Numbered from the stretch's first letter, positions 18,823-29,465 are shown. The stretch: 64,000 bases of DNA from Bacteroidales bacterium (GCA_016288055.1 JAEEXZ010000006.1:1-64000), one strand, 5' to 3'. The notes: generated by a model not told the origin, from the sequence alone. Numbers and translations: made by a program.

Positions 18823-20565
18823 ATGAAAACAAAAGGTATAGTAACGGGCATCGTCTCCAACCTGGTCACCGTCCAGGTGGATGGTCCCGTTGCAGAGAAT
18901 GAAATCTGCTACATCGACCTCCAAGGAGTGAAGATGATGGCAGAGGTCATCAAGGTGAACGGAGACAAAGCCTCCGTCCAGGTGTTCGAAAGCACCCGCG
19001 GCCTCAAGAACGGAGACCCGGTGGAGTTCGAAGGCCGCATGCTGGAAGTTACGCTGGGCCCCGGCCTGCTTTCCAGCGTGTACGACGGCCTGCAGAACAA
19101 CCTGGCCACCATGACGGAAGTGTTCCTGCAGCGCGGTGAATACACAGACCCCCTGGACCACGAAAAGGTCTGGGACTTCACTCCCCTCGCCAAGGAAGGC
19201 GACAAAGTGGTCGCCGCAGACTGGCTGGGAGAGGTCAAGGAAGGCTGGCTGCCCCACAAGATCATGGTTCCGTTTGCCTTCAAGGGAGAGTTCACCGTCA
19301 AGAGCATCGCTCCCGCGGGCCAGTATAACATTGACCATACCGTCGCCGTCCTCGTGAACGAGGAAGGAGAGGACGTAAACGTAACCATGACCCAGAAGTG
19401 GCCCGTGAAAGTGGCCATCAAGGGCTACAAGGAGAAGCCGCGTCCCAACCGCATCATGGAAACGGGCGTCCGCGTCATCGACACCATGAACCCCATCGCG
19501 GAAGGCGGAACCGGCTTTATTCCCGGTCCCTTCGGCTGCGGAAAGACCGTCCTGCAGCACGCCATCGCCAAGCAGGGCGACGCAGACGTCATCGTCATGG
19601 CGGCCTGCGGCGAGCGCGCCAACGAGGTGGTGGAGATATTCACCGAGTTCCCCGAACTCATCGACCCGCATACGGGCCGTCATCTGATGGAACGTACCAC
19701 CATCATCTGCAACACGTCCAACATGCCGGTAGCCGCCCGTGAAGCCTCCGTCTATACGGCCATGACCATCTGCGAATACTACCGCGCCATGGGTCTGAAG
19801 TGCCTCCTCCTGGCCGATTCCACCTCCCGCTGGGCCCAGGCCCTCCGCGAGATGAGCAACCGTATGGAAGAGCTGCCCGGTGCCGATGCCTTCCCCGTGG
19901 ACCTGTCGGCCATCATCTCCAACTTCTACGCCCGCGCGGGCATGGTGGTCCTCAATAACGGCCAGACGGGCGCCGTCACCTTTATCGGCACGGTCTCCCC
20001 TGCCGGCGGCAACCTCAAGGAACCCGTCACGGAAAGCACCAAGAAGGCCGCCCGCTGTTTCTACGCCCTGGAGCAGAACCGGGCCGACCAGAAACGCTAC
20101 CCGGCCGTGGGCCCGCTGGAATCCTATTCCAAATACCTCGATTACCCCGAAATCCGCGAATACCTGGACCAGACGGTGGAAAAGGGCTGGGCCGACAAAG
20201 TGCTCAAAGCCAAGAACATCATCCGCCGCGGAAAGGAAGCCAGCGAGCAGATCAACATCCTGGGAGACGACGGTGTGCCCATGAGCTACCACGTCAATTT
20301 CTGGAAGAGCGAGCTCATCGACTTCGTCATCCTGCAGCAGGACGCCTTCGACGCCATCGATGCCCTTACGCCGCTGGAGCGTCAGCGCTTCATGCTGGAT
20401 CTGGTGCTGGAGATCTGCGAGAAGGACTATGATTTCGAAGACTTCGAGAAATGCCGTGAGTTCTTCAAAATCCTCATCAACGAGTTGCGCCAGATGAACT
20501 ATGCCGCCTACGAGAGCGAGCAGTTCTGGTCCTACAACGAAACCGTCAAGAAAATGATTGCGTAA
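18823..20565 (+). CDS. ntpA: V-type ATPase catalytic subunit A
   Basis: A 580-residue catalytic subunit. The P-loop GPFGCGKT occupies residues 235-242, and the long non-homologous insertion that distinguishes A-type from F1 beta subunits lies between about 110 and 200. Three copies alternate with B in the cytoplasmic head. The start at 18823 (MKTKGIVTGI) directly follows the DUF2764 stop; a start four codons upstream would overlap that gene. Confidence 0.96.
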   Translation: MKTKGIVTGIVSNLVTVQVDGPVAENEICYIDLQGVKMMAEVIKVNGDKASVQVFESTRGLKNGDPVEFEGRMLEVTLGPGLLSSVYDGLQNNLATMTEVFLQRGEYTDPLDHEKVWDFTPLAKEGDKVVAADWLGEVKEGWLPHKIMVPFAFKGEFTVKSIAPAGQYNIDHTVAVLVNEEGEDVNVTMTQKWPVKVAIKGYKEKPRPNRIMETGVRVIDTMNPIAEGGTGFIPGPFGCGKTVLQHAIAKQGDADVIVMAACGERANEVVEIFTEFPELIDPHTGRHLMERTTIICNTSNMPVAAREASVYTAMTICEYYRAMGLKCLLLADSTSRWAQALREMSNRMEELPGADAFPVDLSAIISNFYARAGMVVLNNGQTGAVTFIGTVSPAGGNLKEPVTESTKKAARCFYALEQNRADQKRYPAVGPLESYSKYLDYPEIREYLDQTVEKGWADKVLKAKNIIRRGKEASEQINILGDDGVPMSYHVNFWKSELIDFVILQQDAFDAIDALTPLERQRFMLDLVLEICEKDYDFEDFEKCREFFKILINELRQMNYAAYESEQFWSYNETVKKMIA

Positions 20566-20567
20566 CC

Positions 20568-21881
20568 ATGAAAGCATATCAAAGAGTATATACCCAACTG
20601 GAAGGCATCACCAAAGCCACCGTGTCACTGCACGCCAAAGGAGTGAGCAACGACGAACTGGCCGTGGTGGACGGACGCCTGGCCCAGGTAGTAAGAACCA
20701 AGGGAGACCTGGTTACCCTTCAGATTTTCTCCGGAACGGAAGGCATCCCCACCAATGCGGAGGTCGCTTTCCTGGGAGAACCCCCTACCCTGAAAGTGAG
20801 CGAACAGCTGAGCGGCCGCTTCTTCGACGCATACGGACACCCCATCGACGGAGGTCCGGAGATCGAGGGCGAGGAACGCCAGATCGGCGGTCCTTCCGTG
20901 AACCCCTACAAGCGTCGGCAGCCTTCCCAGCTCATTCCTACCGGCATTGCCGGCATCGACCTTAACAACACGCTGGTTTCCGGCCAGAAGATTCCCTTCT
21001 TCGCAGACCCGGACCAGCCCTACAACCAGGTGATGGCAGACGTAGCCCTGCGCGCAGACGTGGACAAGATTATCCTCGGCGGCATGGGCCTTTCCAACGA
21101 CGACTACCTCTTCTACAAGCACAGCTTTGAAGCGGCGGGCGCCCTGGACAAGATCATCTGCTTCATCAATACCACGGAGAATCCCCCGGTGGAGCGTCTG
21201 CTGGTGCCCGACATGGCCCTCACCGCCGCCGAATACTTCGCCGTGGAGAAGAATGAGAAAGTGCTGGTGCTCCTCACGGACATGACCTTGTATGCCGATG
21301 CCCTGTCCATCGTTTCCAACCGTATGGACCAGATCCCGTCCAAGGATTCCATGCCGGGTTCCCTGTACAGCGACCTTGCCAAGATTTACGAGAAGGCCGT
21401 GCAGCTGCCCACCGAGGGTTCCATCACCATCATCGCCGTCACCACCCTGAACGACGGCGACATCACCCACGCCATCCCGGACAACACCGGCTACATCACG
21501 GAAGGACAGCTCTTCCTGAGGGCGGATTCAGATACGGGCAAAGTCATCATCGACCCGTTCCGCAGCCTGTCCCGTCTGAAACAGCTGGTCCAGAACAAGA
21601 AAACCCGTGAGGACCACTCCCAGGTGATGAACGCATCCGTGCGCCTGTATGCCGACGCCCAGAACGCCAAGACCAAGCTGGAGAACGGCTTCGACCTCTC
21701 CGACTACGACCATCGCTGCCTGGACTACGCCAAGGATTACGCGCGGGAACTGCTGGCCATCGACGTCAACATCTCCATCACCGAGATGCTGGACACCGCA
21801 TGGAAGCTCTTCTCCAAGTACTTCACCCCGGCCGAAACCGGTATCAAGCAGGCACTTATCGACAAATACTGGGTCAAATAA
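20568..21881 (+). CDS. ntpB: V-type ATPase regulatory subunit B
   Basis: A 437-residue non-catalytic nucleotide-binding subunit. It lacks a canonical P-loop, as expected for subunit B, and shows the typical GRFFDAYGHPIDGGP and IPTGIAGIDLNNTL segments. It forms the hexameric head with subunit A. Its TAA overlaps the ATG of subunit D by one base. Confidence 0.95.
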   Translation: MKAYQRVYTQLEGITKATVSLHAKGVSNDELAVVDGRLAQVVRTKGDLVTLQIFSGTEGIPTNAEVAFLGEPPTLKVSEQLSGRFFDAYGHPIDGGPEIEGEERQIGGPSVNPYKRRQPSQLIPTGIAGIDLNNTLVSGQKIPFFADPDQPYNQVMADVALRADVDKIILGGMGLSNDDYLFYKHSFEAAGALDKIICFINTTENPPVERLLVPDMALTAAEYFAVEKNEKVLVLLTDMTLYADALSIVSNRMDQIPSKDSMPGSLYSDLAKIYEKAVQLPTEGSITIIAVTTLNDGDITHAIPDNTGYITEGQLFLRADSDTGKVIIDPFRSLSRLKQLVQNKKTREDHSQVMNASVRLYADAQNAKTKLENGFDLSDYDHRCLDYAKDYARELLAIDVNISITEMLDTAWKLFSKYFTPAETGIKQALIDKYWVK

Positions 21882-22489
21882 TGGCTATTAAATTCCAATA
21901 CAACAAAACCTCGCTGACGGAAATGGGCAAGCAGCTCAAAGTCCGCCAGAGGGCGCTCCCTACCTTACAGAACAAGGAGAGCGCCCTCCGGCTGGAAGTG
22001 CGCAAAGCCAAGGCCGACAGTGAACGTTTGACCGCCGAATTGGAAGATGCCCTGAAGCGATACGACTATCTCGCAGCCCTGTGGAACGAGTTCGAGCCCG
22101 GACTCATCTCCATTGAGGATGTGGAGCTTTATACAAAGAAAGTGGCCGGCGTCAAGACGCCCGCCCTCGGAGAGATTCACTACCAGATCAAACCCTTCAA
22201 CGCCTTTGTCAAGCCCGCCTGGTTCGCCGACGGCGTGGCCATCCTCAAGGAACTGAGCCGTCTGGGCATTGAAAGCGAAGTATATCTGGAGAAAGCCCGG
22301 ATTCTGGACTACCAGCGCAAGAAGACCACCCAGAAGGTGAACCTGTACGAAAAGGTGCAGATTCCCGGTTATCAGGAGGCCATCCGCAAGATCAAGCGCT
22401 ATATGGAAGACGAGGAAAACCTCTCCAAGGCATCGTCCAAGATTGTAAAAAACCGGCACGCAGAGGAAGAGGAGGCCTCCATGGCATGA
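21881..22489 (+). CDS. ntpD: V-type ATPase subunit D (central stalk)
   Basis: A 202-residue protein predicted to form two long helices at its ends (residues 1-65 and 140-202), the coiled-coil rotor layout of subunit D. The N-terminal FQYNKTSLTEMGKQLKVRQR segment fits the family. Start 21881 overlaps the subunit B stop; an upstream in-frame start inside subunit B is unlikely. It ends in an ATGA overlap with subunit I. Confidence 0.85.
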   Translation: MAIKFQYNKTSLTEMGKQLKVRQRALPTLQNKESALRLEVRKAKADSERLTAELEDALKRYDYLAALWNEFEPGLISIEDVELYTKKVAGVKTPALGEIHYQIKPFNAFVKPAWFADGVAILKELSRLGIESEVYLEKARILDYQRKKTTQKVNLYEKVQIPGYQEAIRKIKRYMEDEENLSKASSKIVKNRHAEEEEASMA

Positions 22490-24261
22490 TTGCATCCATG
22501 ACCAAATATTCCTTCATTCTGCTCAACGGAACGCAGAATGACCTGCTGGAAAAACTCCAGGAGCTCGGCCTCATGGACATCACGCGGAGCGTGAAGCCCG
22601 TGGACGAAGCATCCCAGGACCTGAAGGGACAGATTGAACTTGTGGACGGCCTCATCCAGGGCCTCGGCAAGGCCGATATCCCCGATGGCATCCAGCCGGA
22701 ACATATTGAAGGCGACATCGTCCGCCTTGCAGGCGGCATGCTCATGCGCTACTCCGACGACAGCCAGAAAATCCGCCAGCTGGAAAAGGAGCTGAAGGTT
22801 CTGCGCCAGTGGGGAGCCTTGGATCCCGAGGTGCTCGCACAGCTTTCCGAAGCCGGCGTGGCCCTGCACTTCCACAAGCTTTCCAACAAGGCATTCAAAC
22901 AGGAGTGGGCCCAGGAGTTCGCCCTTTCCGTGATTGCGCAGGATAAGTCGGCCACCTGGTTCGTCGTGGCGGGCGAAGACACCCTTCCCGGCGAGGTCCC
23001 GGCCCCCGTGCAAAGTGCAGAGGGCAAGGAAAAGGAACTTCAGGAGAAACAGGCGCACTTTGCCAAGGTGCTCAGCCGCATCGCCGGCGCCAGGGAGCGC
23101 ATCCCGGAACTGGAGCAGAAGCGTTCTTCGCTGCTCTCCAGCCTGGATCTGCATCTGGCCGGTGCCGCAGCCGTCCCCGCAGCCGAAGACACCATCGTCA
23201 CGCTGGTGGGCTATGCCCCCACGGAGAAGGATGCCGAGGTCTGCGCCGCACTGGACAAAATCGGCGTGCTCTATCTCAAGGAGGCGGCCGTGGTGGAGGA
23301 CAATCCTCCCATCCAGCTCAGGAACAACTGGTTCGTCCGTCAGTTCGAACTGCTCACAGACATGTACGGCCGTCCGGACTATAATGAATTCGACCCCACC
23401 CCCTATATCTCCGTCTTCTTCCTGCTGTTCTTCGCCATGTGTATGGGCGATGCCGGCTACGGCCTGGCCCTCATCATCGGCGGCATCCTGCTGCGCAAGA
23501 CGGGCATGAAGGATATGGCTCCGCTGGTGACCATCCTGGGCGCAGGCACTTTCGTCGTGGGTATCGTCATGCATACCTTCTTCGGCGTGGACATCTCCGT
23601 GCTGCCGTGGATCCCGTCCTGGCTCAAGGCTGTGATGATTACCGGCACCATCGCGGGCTTCGAGGCCCAGATGGTCCTGGCGCTTATCATCGGCATTGTC
23701 CACCTGTGCCTGGCCATGGTCGTGAAGACGGTCTATGCTACTAAGAACAAGGGATTCCTGGGTTCGCTGGGCACCTGGGGCTGGACGCTGCTCATCGTCG
23801 GCGGCGTGGCTTTCGGCGCCCTGGCCATGTTCCTGTCCATTCCCGCCGAGGTCACCAAGTGGATCGTCATCGGCCTGGGCGTGGTGAGCGCCCTGGGTAT
23901 CTTCCTGTTCAACGACATCCACCGCAATCCACTGAAAAACATCGGCTCCGGCCTTTGGGAAACCTATAATACGGTGACGGGACTGCTGGGAGACGTTCTC
24001 AGTTACCTGCGCCTGTATGCGCTCGGCCTGGCCGGCGGCATGCTGGGCAAGGCTTTCAACGACATCGCCACCATGACACTGGGAGACGGCGGATTCGGGA
24101 TTGTTCCCTTCGTCATCATCCTTATCATCGGACACACCCTTAATCTGGCCATGTGCTGCCTGGGTGCCTTTGTGCACCCGCTTCGTCTGAACTTCCTGGA
24201 GTTCTTCAAGAATTCGGGGTATGACGGGAAGGGACGCATCTATCGGCCCATCAAGAAATAA
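22486..24261 (+). CDS. ntpI: V-type ATPase subunit I (membrane stator)
   Basis: A 591-residue two-part protein. A soluble, helical N-terminal half (about 1-290) precedes a C-terminal half with seven or eight hydrophobic helices. The C-terminal part includes the ion half-channel region NTVTGLLGDVLSYLRLYALG, which carries the essential arginine. It couples ion flow to rotor movement. The start overlaps the subunit D stop by four bases (ATGA); ATG 22498 is a possible second start. Confidence 0.92.
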   Translation: MIASMTKYSFILLNGTQNDLLEKLQELGLMDITRSVKPVDEASQDLKGQIELVDGLIQGLGKADIPDGIQPEHIEGDIVRLAGGMLMRYSDDSQKIRQLEKELKVLRQWGALDPEVLAQLSEAGVALHFHKLSNKAFKQEWAQEFALSVIAQDKSATWFVVAGEDTLPGEVPAPVQSAEGKEKELQEKQAHFAKVLSRIAGARERIPELEQKRSSLLSSLDLHLAGAAAVPAAEDTIVTLVGYAPTEKDAEVCAALDKIGVLYLKEAAVVEDNPPIQLRNNWFVRQFELLTDMYGRPDYNEFDPTPYISVFFLLFFAMCMGDAGYGLALIIGGILLRKTGMKDMAPLVTILGAGTFVVGIVMHTFFGVDISVLPWIPSWLKAVMITGTIAGFEAQMVLALIIGIVHLCLAMVVKTVYATKNKGFLGSLGTWGWTLLIVGGVAFGALAMFLSIPAEVTKWIVIGLGVVSALGIFLFNDIHRNPLKNIGSGLWETYNTVTGLLGDVLSYLRLYALGLAGGMLGKAFNDIATMTLGDGGFGIVPFVIILIIGHTLNLAMCCLGAFVHPLRLNFLEFFKNSGYDGKGRIYRPIKK

Positions 24262-24276
24262 ATGTTTAAATTATAA

Positions 24277-24723
<447 letters not shown>

Positions 24724-24746
24724 TTCACCAGAGGCACCCTCACTTA

Positions 24747-24783
24747 TCACCTCCCGGACCTTCTCCGGGGGGTGATTTTTTTT
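24747..24783 (+). terminator. Intrinsic terminator of the V-ATPase operon
   Basis: A 12-bp stem (TCACCTCCCGGA with TCCGGGGGGTGA, one G-U pair) and a five-base loop, followed by eight T residues. Confidence 0.9.
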
Positions 24784-24835
24784 CTGGCTGGCGCCCCGTG
24801 CACCAAACAGGCCCATTCCGTGCACGGATCGGTGG

Positions 24836-26212
24836 CTAAGCACGGAAAGGGAAGAGGGCGGTGGCGAGGAGGAGGAAAAGGCCGAGGGCCAGCAACACCA
24901 GAACGCCTTTCCATACCCACTTCACCCACTTAGTGTAGGGGATGCGGGCCATGGCAAGGGCGGCCATGAGCACGCCGGAAGTGGGGGTGAGCATGTTGGT
25001 GAAGCCGTCACCGAACTGGAAGGCAAGGACCATGGCCTGGCGGGAGACGCCCACCATGTCGGCGAAGGGGGCCATGATGGGGATGGTGATGGCGGCTTTG
25101 GCCGATGCGCTGGGAATGAGGAAGTTAATAACGGCCTGAATGCCGTACATGGCCGATAAAGACGCCAAGGGTCCCTGGCCGTCAAGCCCTTCCTGCATGG
25201 CGTGAAGGATGCTGTCCACAACCTTGCCGTCCTGAAGGATGACGATGATTCCCGATGCAAAGCCCACCACAAGGGCAGCGGAAAGTATGTCGCGGGCGCC
25301 GGCAAGCAGTTCATCGGCAATACGGCCGGAATCAAAACCGGCAATCATACCGGCAACAATACCCATCACCAGGAACAGTCCGGTAATCTCCGGAAGATAC
25401 CAGTTCCAGACCGTCACACCAACAACCAGCAGCACCACGGTGATGCCCAACACCACCAGAATCCACGCCTGACGCCTGCTAAGCGGCGTCTGGGGGGAAC
25501 CGGTATCCCGGGGGGCTGAAGAGAGGGCCGATGCCCCACCGGGATACCGGTCCCCGTCCAGACGCACCCCATCCAGACGCGTCCCCTTGCAGCGCCGGGC
25601 ATAGTGCAGCACAAAAAGAATCAGCAGCAGAGTCAGGAAAGCCCAGCAGAAGATACGGTAGCCCATCCCTGAGAAAAGGGGCAAGCCGGCCATTCCCTGT
25701 GCTATCCCCACTGTAAAAGGGTTCAGGAAAGCGCTGGAGAAACCCACATTGGCGGCGACATAGACGATGAGCATGCCCATGAAAGCGTCATACCCCATCG
25801 AAAGCATCAGCGGCACCACCATCCCGACGAAAGGGATGGTTTCCTCACTCATGCCGAAGATGGCGCCGCCCAGCGAGAACAACAGCGTGATGCCCGCCAG
25901 CACCCACTTGTCCCGCCGCCCCACACGCGCAATAAACCGGCCGATGCCAGCCGACACCGCCCCGGTCGCATTCAAAAGCCAGAACGCGCCCCCGACAACC
26001 AGAATAAAAATGATGATTCCGGCCTGCTTCACAAAACCATGGTAAATGGCAGTGAAGACCTGCCAGCTCTGCGGAACAGCCGCAACCGGCTCATAGGTAA
26101 TACCCTCCGGGGACTGCACATACTGGCCGCCGGGGACAAACCAGGTAGCCGCTGCACACAGGACCAGCAGGGCGAAGATAATCACATAGGTGTGGGGAAC
26201 GCGGAATTTCAT
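24836..26212 (-). CDS. YfcC/DcuC-like anaerobic carrier (C4-dicarboxylate or amino-acid antiporter family)
   Basis: A 458-residue polytopic membrane protein with 12 or so hydrophobic segments. Early signatures FVPGGQY, the GGAFWLLNATGAV segment and GMSEETIPF match the YfcC branch of the UIT9/DcuC superfamily. The E. coli relatives are annotated as basic amino acid or dicarboxylate carriers, so the substrate is open. The gene reads toward the V-ATPase terminator and shares its upstream region with the winged-helix gene on the other strand. Confidence 0.8.
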   Translation of the reverse strand: MKFRVPHTYVIIFALLVLCAAATWFVPGGQYVQSPEGITYEPVAAVPQSWQVFTAIYHGFVKQAGIIIFILVVGGAFWLLNATGAVSAGIGRFIARVGRRDKWVLAGITLLFSLGGAIFGMSEETIPFVGMVVPLMLSMGYDAFMGMLIVYVAANVGFSSAFLNPFTVGIAQGMAGLPLFSGMGYRIFCWAFLTLLLILFVLHYARRCKGTRLDGVRLDGDRYPGGASALSSAPRDTGSPQTPLSRRQAWILVVLGITVVLLVVGVTVWNWYLPEITGLFLVMGIVAGMIAGFDSGRIADELLAGARDILSAALVVGFASGIIVILQDGKVVDSILHAMQEGLDGQGPLASLSAMYGIQAVINFLIPSASAKAAITIPIMAPFADMVGVSRQAMVLAFQFGDGFTNMLTPTSGVLMAALAMARIPYTKWVKWVWKGVLVLLALGLFLLLATALFPFRA

Positions 26213-26216
26213 AACA

Positions 26217-26224
26217 CAAAATTA
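26217..26224 (-). promoter_or_regulatory. Possible -7 box of the YfcC-like gene
   Basis: TAATTTTG on the minus strand, only four bases from the ATG. If real, the message would be essentially leaderless, or translation would start further in. Confidence 0.3.
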
Positions 26225-26236
26225 AGGAATAATTCG

Positions 26237-26244
26237 TACATTTG
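26237..26244 (+). promoter_or_regulatory. Promoter -7 box of the winged-helix gene
   Basis: TACATTTG, three bases before ATG 26248. It implies a leaderless or very short-leader transcript. Confidence 0.4.
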
Positions 26245-26247
26245 AAC

Positions 26248-26967
26248 ATGGGCTTTGAACATCATGTGACAAATGGGCTGCCTCCTCGTATCATCAGCGC
26301 GGAGACCATGCTGCAGACCATCCAGGAAATGGGAATCGTCCCCTTCTTCGAGAACGACATCCCCGGCTACTCCGTAGAGGAAATGACCTCCGTGGACAAT
26401 TGGTTCGACACCCAGGAAAACCTGTCTTACACCCCCTGGGACTGGAAAATCCACTGCGTCCAGAGCGGGGAGATCGCCTACGGGAAGTTCCTCCAGGGGA
26501 AAGCGGCCTTCGCCACGGTGGAATGGTACGCCGAGCTCAGAAACTACCGCCGCGCCCAGGACAAATACAAACCCGACGAAGCCCAGCGGAAAGTACTGGA
26601 TTACCTGAAGGAAAACGGGAGCATCGGCATCAAGGAAGTGCGCCTGCTGCTGGGCATCAAGAAAGGCGCGGCCGATACCATCATCGCAAAGCTGATGCAG
26701 CAGTGCCGCGTAGTCACCGGAGACATCACCCGCGTGTACCGCGGACCGGACCTGCACTACAACGGCTGGCAAACATCCTCTTTCTGTACCCCGGAAGCCC
26801 TCTTCGACAAGCCCGCAGTCCCCTTCTTCGCCGCCTTCGAGGCAGCCAGAGGATCGGACCTCGAAGTAAATCACAGCCCGGAAGAATCCTTCCGTCGCCT
26901 GCAGGAACACATCCGGACACTAATCCCCGACGTCACCGAAAAACAACTCCTTAAGCTTCTGGCGTAG
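26248..26967 (+). CDS. Winged-helix protein resembling AlkZ-related proteins
   Basis: A 239-residue protein. The centre (about residues 110-170) reads as a winged-helix fold: AQRKVLDYLKENGSIGIKEV, then a second recognition-type helix GAADTIIAKLMQQCRVV and a basic wing. The N-terminal WDWKIHCVQSGEIAYGKFL segment is the pattern I associate with AlkZ-related Bacteroidota proteins. AlkZ (YcaQ) enzymes are DNA glycosylases for crosslinks, but the QxQ/QxD catalytic motif of true AlkZ is not evident, so activity is uncertain. It converges on yggS with five bases between stops. Confidence 0.55.
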   Translation: MGFEHHVTNGLPPRIISAETMLQTIQEMGIVPFFENDIPGYSVEEMTSVDNWFDTQENLSYTPWDWKIHCVQSGEIAYGKFLQGKAAFATVEWYAELRNYRRAQDKYKPDEAQRKVLDYLKENGSIGIKEVRLLLGIKKGAADTIIAKLMQQCRVVTGDITRVYRGPDLHYNGWQTSSFCTPEALFDKPAVPFFAAFEAARGSDLEVNHSPEESFRRLQEHIRTLIPDVTEKQLLKLLA

Positions 26968-26972
26968 GAGAC

Positions 26973-27638
26973 TCAGTATTCCCGCGGACCGAAGATATCC
27001 GTGCCGATACGCACCATGGTAGCCCCGTGCTTCACAGCCAGCGGCCAGTCCCCGGACATACCGATAGACAGTTGATCGAAGCCCTCCACCCCGAGGGCTT
27101 TGATTTTATTATACAGCGCCTCTATCCTCTCAAAGTCCTTCTCCACCACCGACATATCATCAGTATTAGTAGCCATGCCCATAAGACCTCTAATTCGGAC
27201 GCAAGTCAGTCCGGAGGGTATGTGCTCGCAAACCTGTGCCACCAAGGCCAAAATCTCACTCTCAGTAAAGCCTTGTTTGGTTTCTTCGGCACCGAGGTGA
27301 AGTTCCAGGAGCACGTCTATTACCTTGTTATTACTTGCCGCCCAATTATTGATCGCTTCCAGGAGATGGAAGGAGTCTACCGACTGCACCAGGGAAACGT
27401 ACGGAAGCACCAGCTTGAGCTTATTGGTCTGGAGGTGGCCGATAAAATGCCACTGAACGTCGGACGGCATCTCAGGCACCTTGGCGGCAAGTTCCTGCGG
27501 CCGGTTCTCTCCGAAGACTCGCTGGCCGGCTTCATAGGCTTCCATGAGCCGTTCCACAGGGTGGAATTTGGAAACTGCCACCAGCGTGACTTCTGATGGC
27601 AGTTTCTTTAAAATATTCTCCAGATTCTGTTTAATCAT
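26973..27638 (-). CDS. YggS/PLPBP family pyridoxal-phosphate homeostasis protein
   Basis: A 221-residue single-domain TIM barrel of the alanine racemase N-terminal type. The PLP lysine lies in VAVSKFHP (residue about 23). HFIGHLQTNK and the C-terminal LSIGMSGDWPLAV phosphate-binding segment are family signatures. It buffers free PLP in the cytoplasm. It is the last gene of the DUF349-yidC-yggS run, three bases after yidC. Confidence 0.93.
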   Translation of the reverse strand: MIKQNLENILKKLPSEVTLVAVSKFHPVERLMEAYEAGQRVFGENRPQELAAKVPEMPSDVQWHFIGHLQTNKLKLVLPYVSLVQSVDSFHLLEAINNWAASNNKVIDVLLELHLGAEETKQGFTESEILALVAQVCEHIPSGLTCVRIRGLMGMATNTDDMSVVEKDFERIEALYNKIKALGVEGFDQLSIGMSGDWPLAVKHGATMVRIGTDIFGPREY

Positions 27639-27641
27639 AAG

Positions 27642-29462
27642 TTAGCGGCGACCTTTCTGGTTCTTCTGCATTTCCCGCTGCATCTTCTGGGCTTCCTCCA
27701 GACGCTGCTGCCACTTGCTCTTGGGAGCGGGCTTGTTCTCCGCTGCCTTGACCTTGGCGACAATCTCGTCCGGTTTCACCATCCACTTGCGGATGGCATA
27801 AGTTTCCGCGAAAGTGATGATGTTGGACAGGAGGTAATAATAGCTGAGGCCGGAAGAAAGGCTGTTGCCGATGAAGAACATCATGATGGGCATCACGTAC
27901 AGGCTCATATTCTGCATCATCTTGGCATTGGGGTCGTTGCCGGCGTTCTGGCCCTGCATGGTGATCTTCGAATAGAAGAACATGGATACGGCCATCAGGA
28001 GAGCAAAGAGGGAGATATGGTCCATTCCCAGGATGCTGGTGTTCCAGTGGATGATGTCGTCATAGGCGCTGAGGTCCTCGGCCCAGAGGAAAGGCTGCTG
28101 ACGCAGTTCGATGGAAGCCGGGAAGAAGCGGAACATGGACCACAGGATAGGCAGCTGGAGAAGCATCGGGAGGCAGCCTCCCATCGGAGACACGCCGGCT
28201 TTCCGGTACAGTTCCATGGTTTCCTGCTGCTTCTTCATGGCATCCTCCTGCTTGGGATACTTGGCATTGATCTTCTCCATGAACGGCTTCAGGGCCGCCA
28301 TCTTGGCGCTGGAGGAGTAGCTCTTGTAGGCGAACGGCAGCACCACGATCTTGATGGCGATGGTCATCAGGAGGATGATGAGGCCGAAGTTCGCAATCCC
28401 CGTGTGCAGCCAGTCGAACATCGGGATGATGAAATACTTGGTGAACAGGCCGATGATCTTACCGCCCAGCGGGATCACTTTCTCGTAAGAGTGGCCGTAT
28501 GCCTTGAGGCCCTTGTAGTTGTTGGGGCCGAAGTAGAACTCGAAGGGAACGTCGATGCGGTTTGCGCCGGGGGTGATATCGGCCCGCATGAGGGCCTTGC
28601 AGTGCATCAGGTCCGTGTCTCCCTTGGGCAGGAAGTCGATGTTGAACTCACCGTAGCTGAAGTTGCCGGGTGCGCGCATGATGGCGCTGAAGAACTGCTG
28701 CTGGAAGGCGAACCACTCGATGTTGTTGTTGAAACGCTTCTCTCCCTTCCGGCCGTTGCCGATGTTGCCGGGCTTGCTGTCGTCCGGGAAATAGTAGTTG
28801 AGACGGGAGTACTGGGTTTCGTTCTTGTAACCCTTCTCCATGCGGGGAATGTAGGCGTCGAAATCCACGTCGATGCTGCCCACATTACGGGGAATGAGGT
28901 TTCCCATGCCCACGAAGGAGATCTGCTCGTTGACGGAATAGGAATCGGGCAGGAGGGTGTACGTCTGCTCGATGTAACCGCCCTGGGCGAAGGGCAGGCG
29001 CATGACCACCGTGGTGTCCGTAGTCTGGACAACCTGGAAGTTGAACTTGCGGGTATCTACGGCCGTAGGGGCATAGACGATGTAACCCAGTTCACTCTTC
29101 CCGCCCTGCAGCAGATAGATCGGTTCTTTTCCATAAGTGAGGTAATCCTTCACCATCACGGAATACGGCTGGGCGCCGCGGGTGGTGAACGTCACTTCCA
29201 GTTTGTCGTTGGAAAGGGTGACAAGCTGGGCATCGGCGTTGGCGGCAGCGTTCAGCAGGGAATCGGAATAAACCTTCACCGTCTCTTCTTCCTTGACCGA
29301 AGGGATGTAGGTTACCGTATCTGCGAGGGCTTCCGCCGCAGCGATGGAGTCCAGCTGTGCCTGAATGGCTTGTTGTTTCTGTACTTGACGGCCCTGATAC
29401 CCGAAGAACCCCAGCATGATGAGGAAAATCAGGACAAAGCCAATGATCGAATTCTTATCCAT
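27642..29462 (-). CDS. yidC: Membrane protein insertase YidC
   Basis: A 606-residue inner-membrane insertase. It has an N-terminal helix (SIIGFVLIFLIMLGFFGYQ), a large periplasmic domain (about 60-350), then the conserved five-helix core beginning near WLHTGIANFGLIILLM with the MGGCLPMLLQLPILWSMF segment. A basic C-terminal tail can contact ribosomes. It works alone or with SecYEG. It lies three bases after the DUF349 gene. Confidence 0.95.
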   Translation of the reverse strand: MDKNSIIGFVLIFLIMLGFFGYQGRQVQKQQAIQAQLDSIAAAEALADTVTYIPSVKEEETVKVYSDSLLNAAANADAQLVTLSNDKLEVTFTTRGAQPYSVMVKDYLTYGKEPIYLLQGGKSELGYIVYAPTAVDTRKFNFQVVQTTDTTVVMRLPFAQGGYIEQTYTLLPDSYSVNEQISFVGMGNLIPRNVGSIDVDFDAYIPRMEKGYKNETQYSRLNYYFPDDSKPGNIGNGRKGEKRFNNNIEWFAFQQQFFSAIMRAPGNFSYGEFNIDFLPKGDTDLMHCKALMRADITPGANRIDVPFEFYFGPNNYKGLKAYGHSYEKVIPLGGKIIGLFTKYFIIPMFDWLHTGIANFGLIILLMTIAIKIVVLPFAYKSYSSSAKMAALKPFMEKINAKYPKQEDAMKKQQETMELYRKAGVSPMGGCLPMLLQLPILWSMFRFFPASIELRQQPFLWAEDLSAYDDIIHWNTSILGMDHISLFALLMAVSMFFYSKITMQGQNAGNDPNAKMMQNMSLYVMPIMMFFIGNSLSSGLSYYYLLSNIITFAETYAIRKWMVKPDEIVAKVKAAENKPAPKSKWQQRLEEAQKMQREMQKNQKGRR

Positions 29463-29465
29463 ATC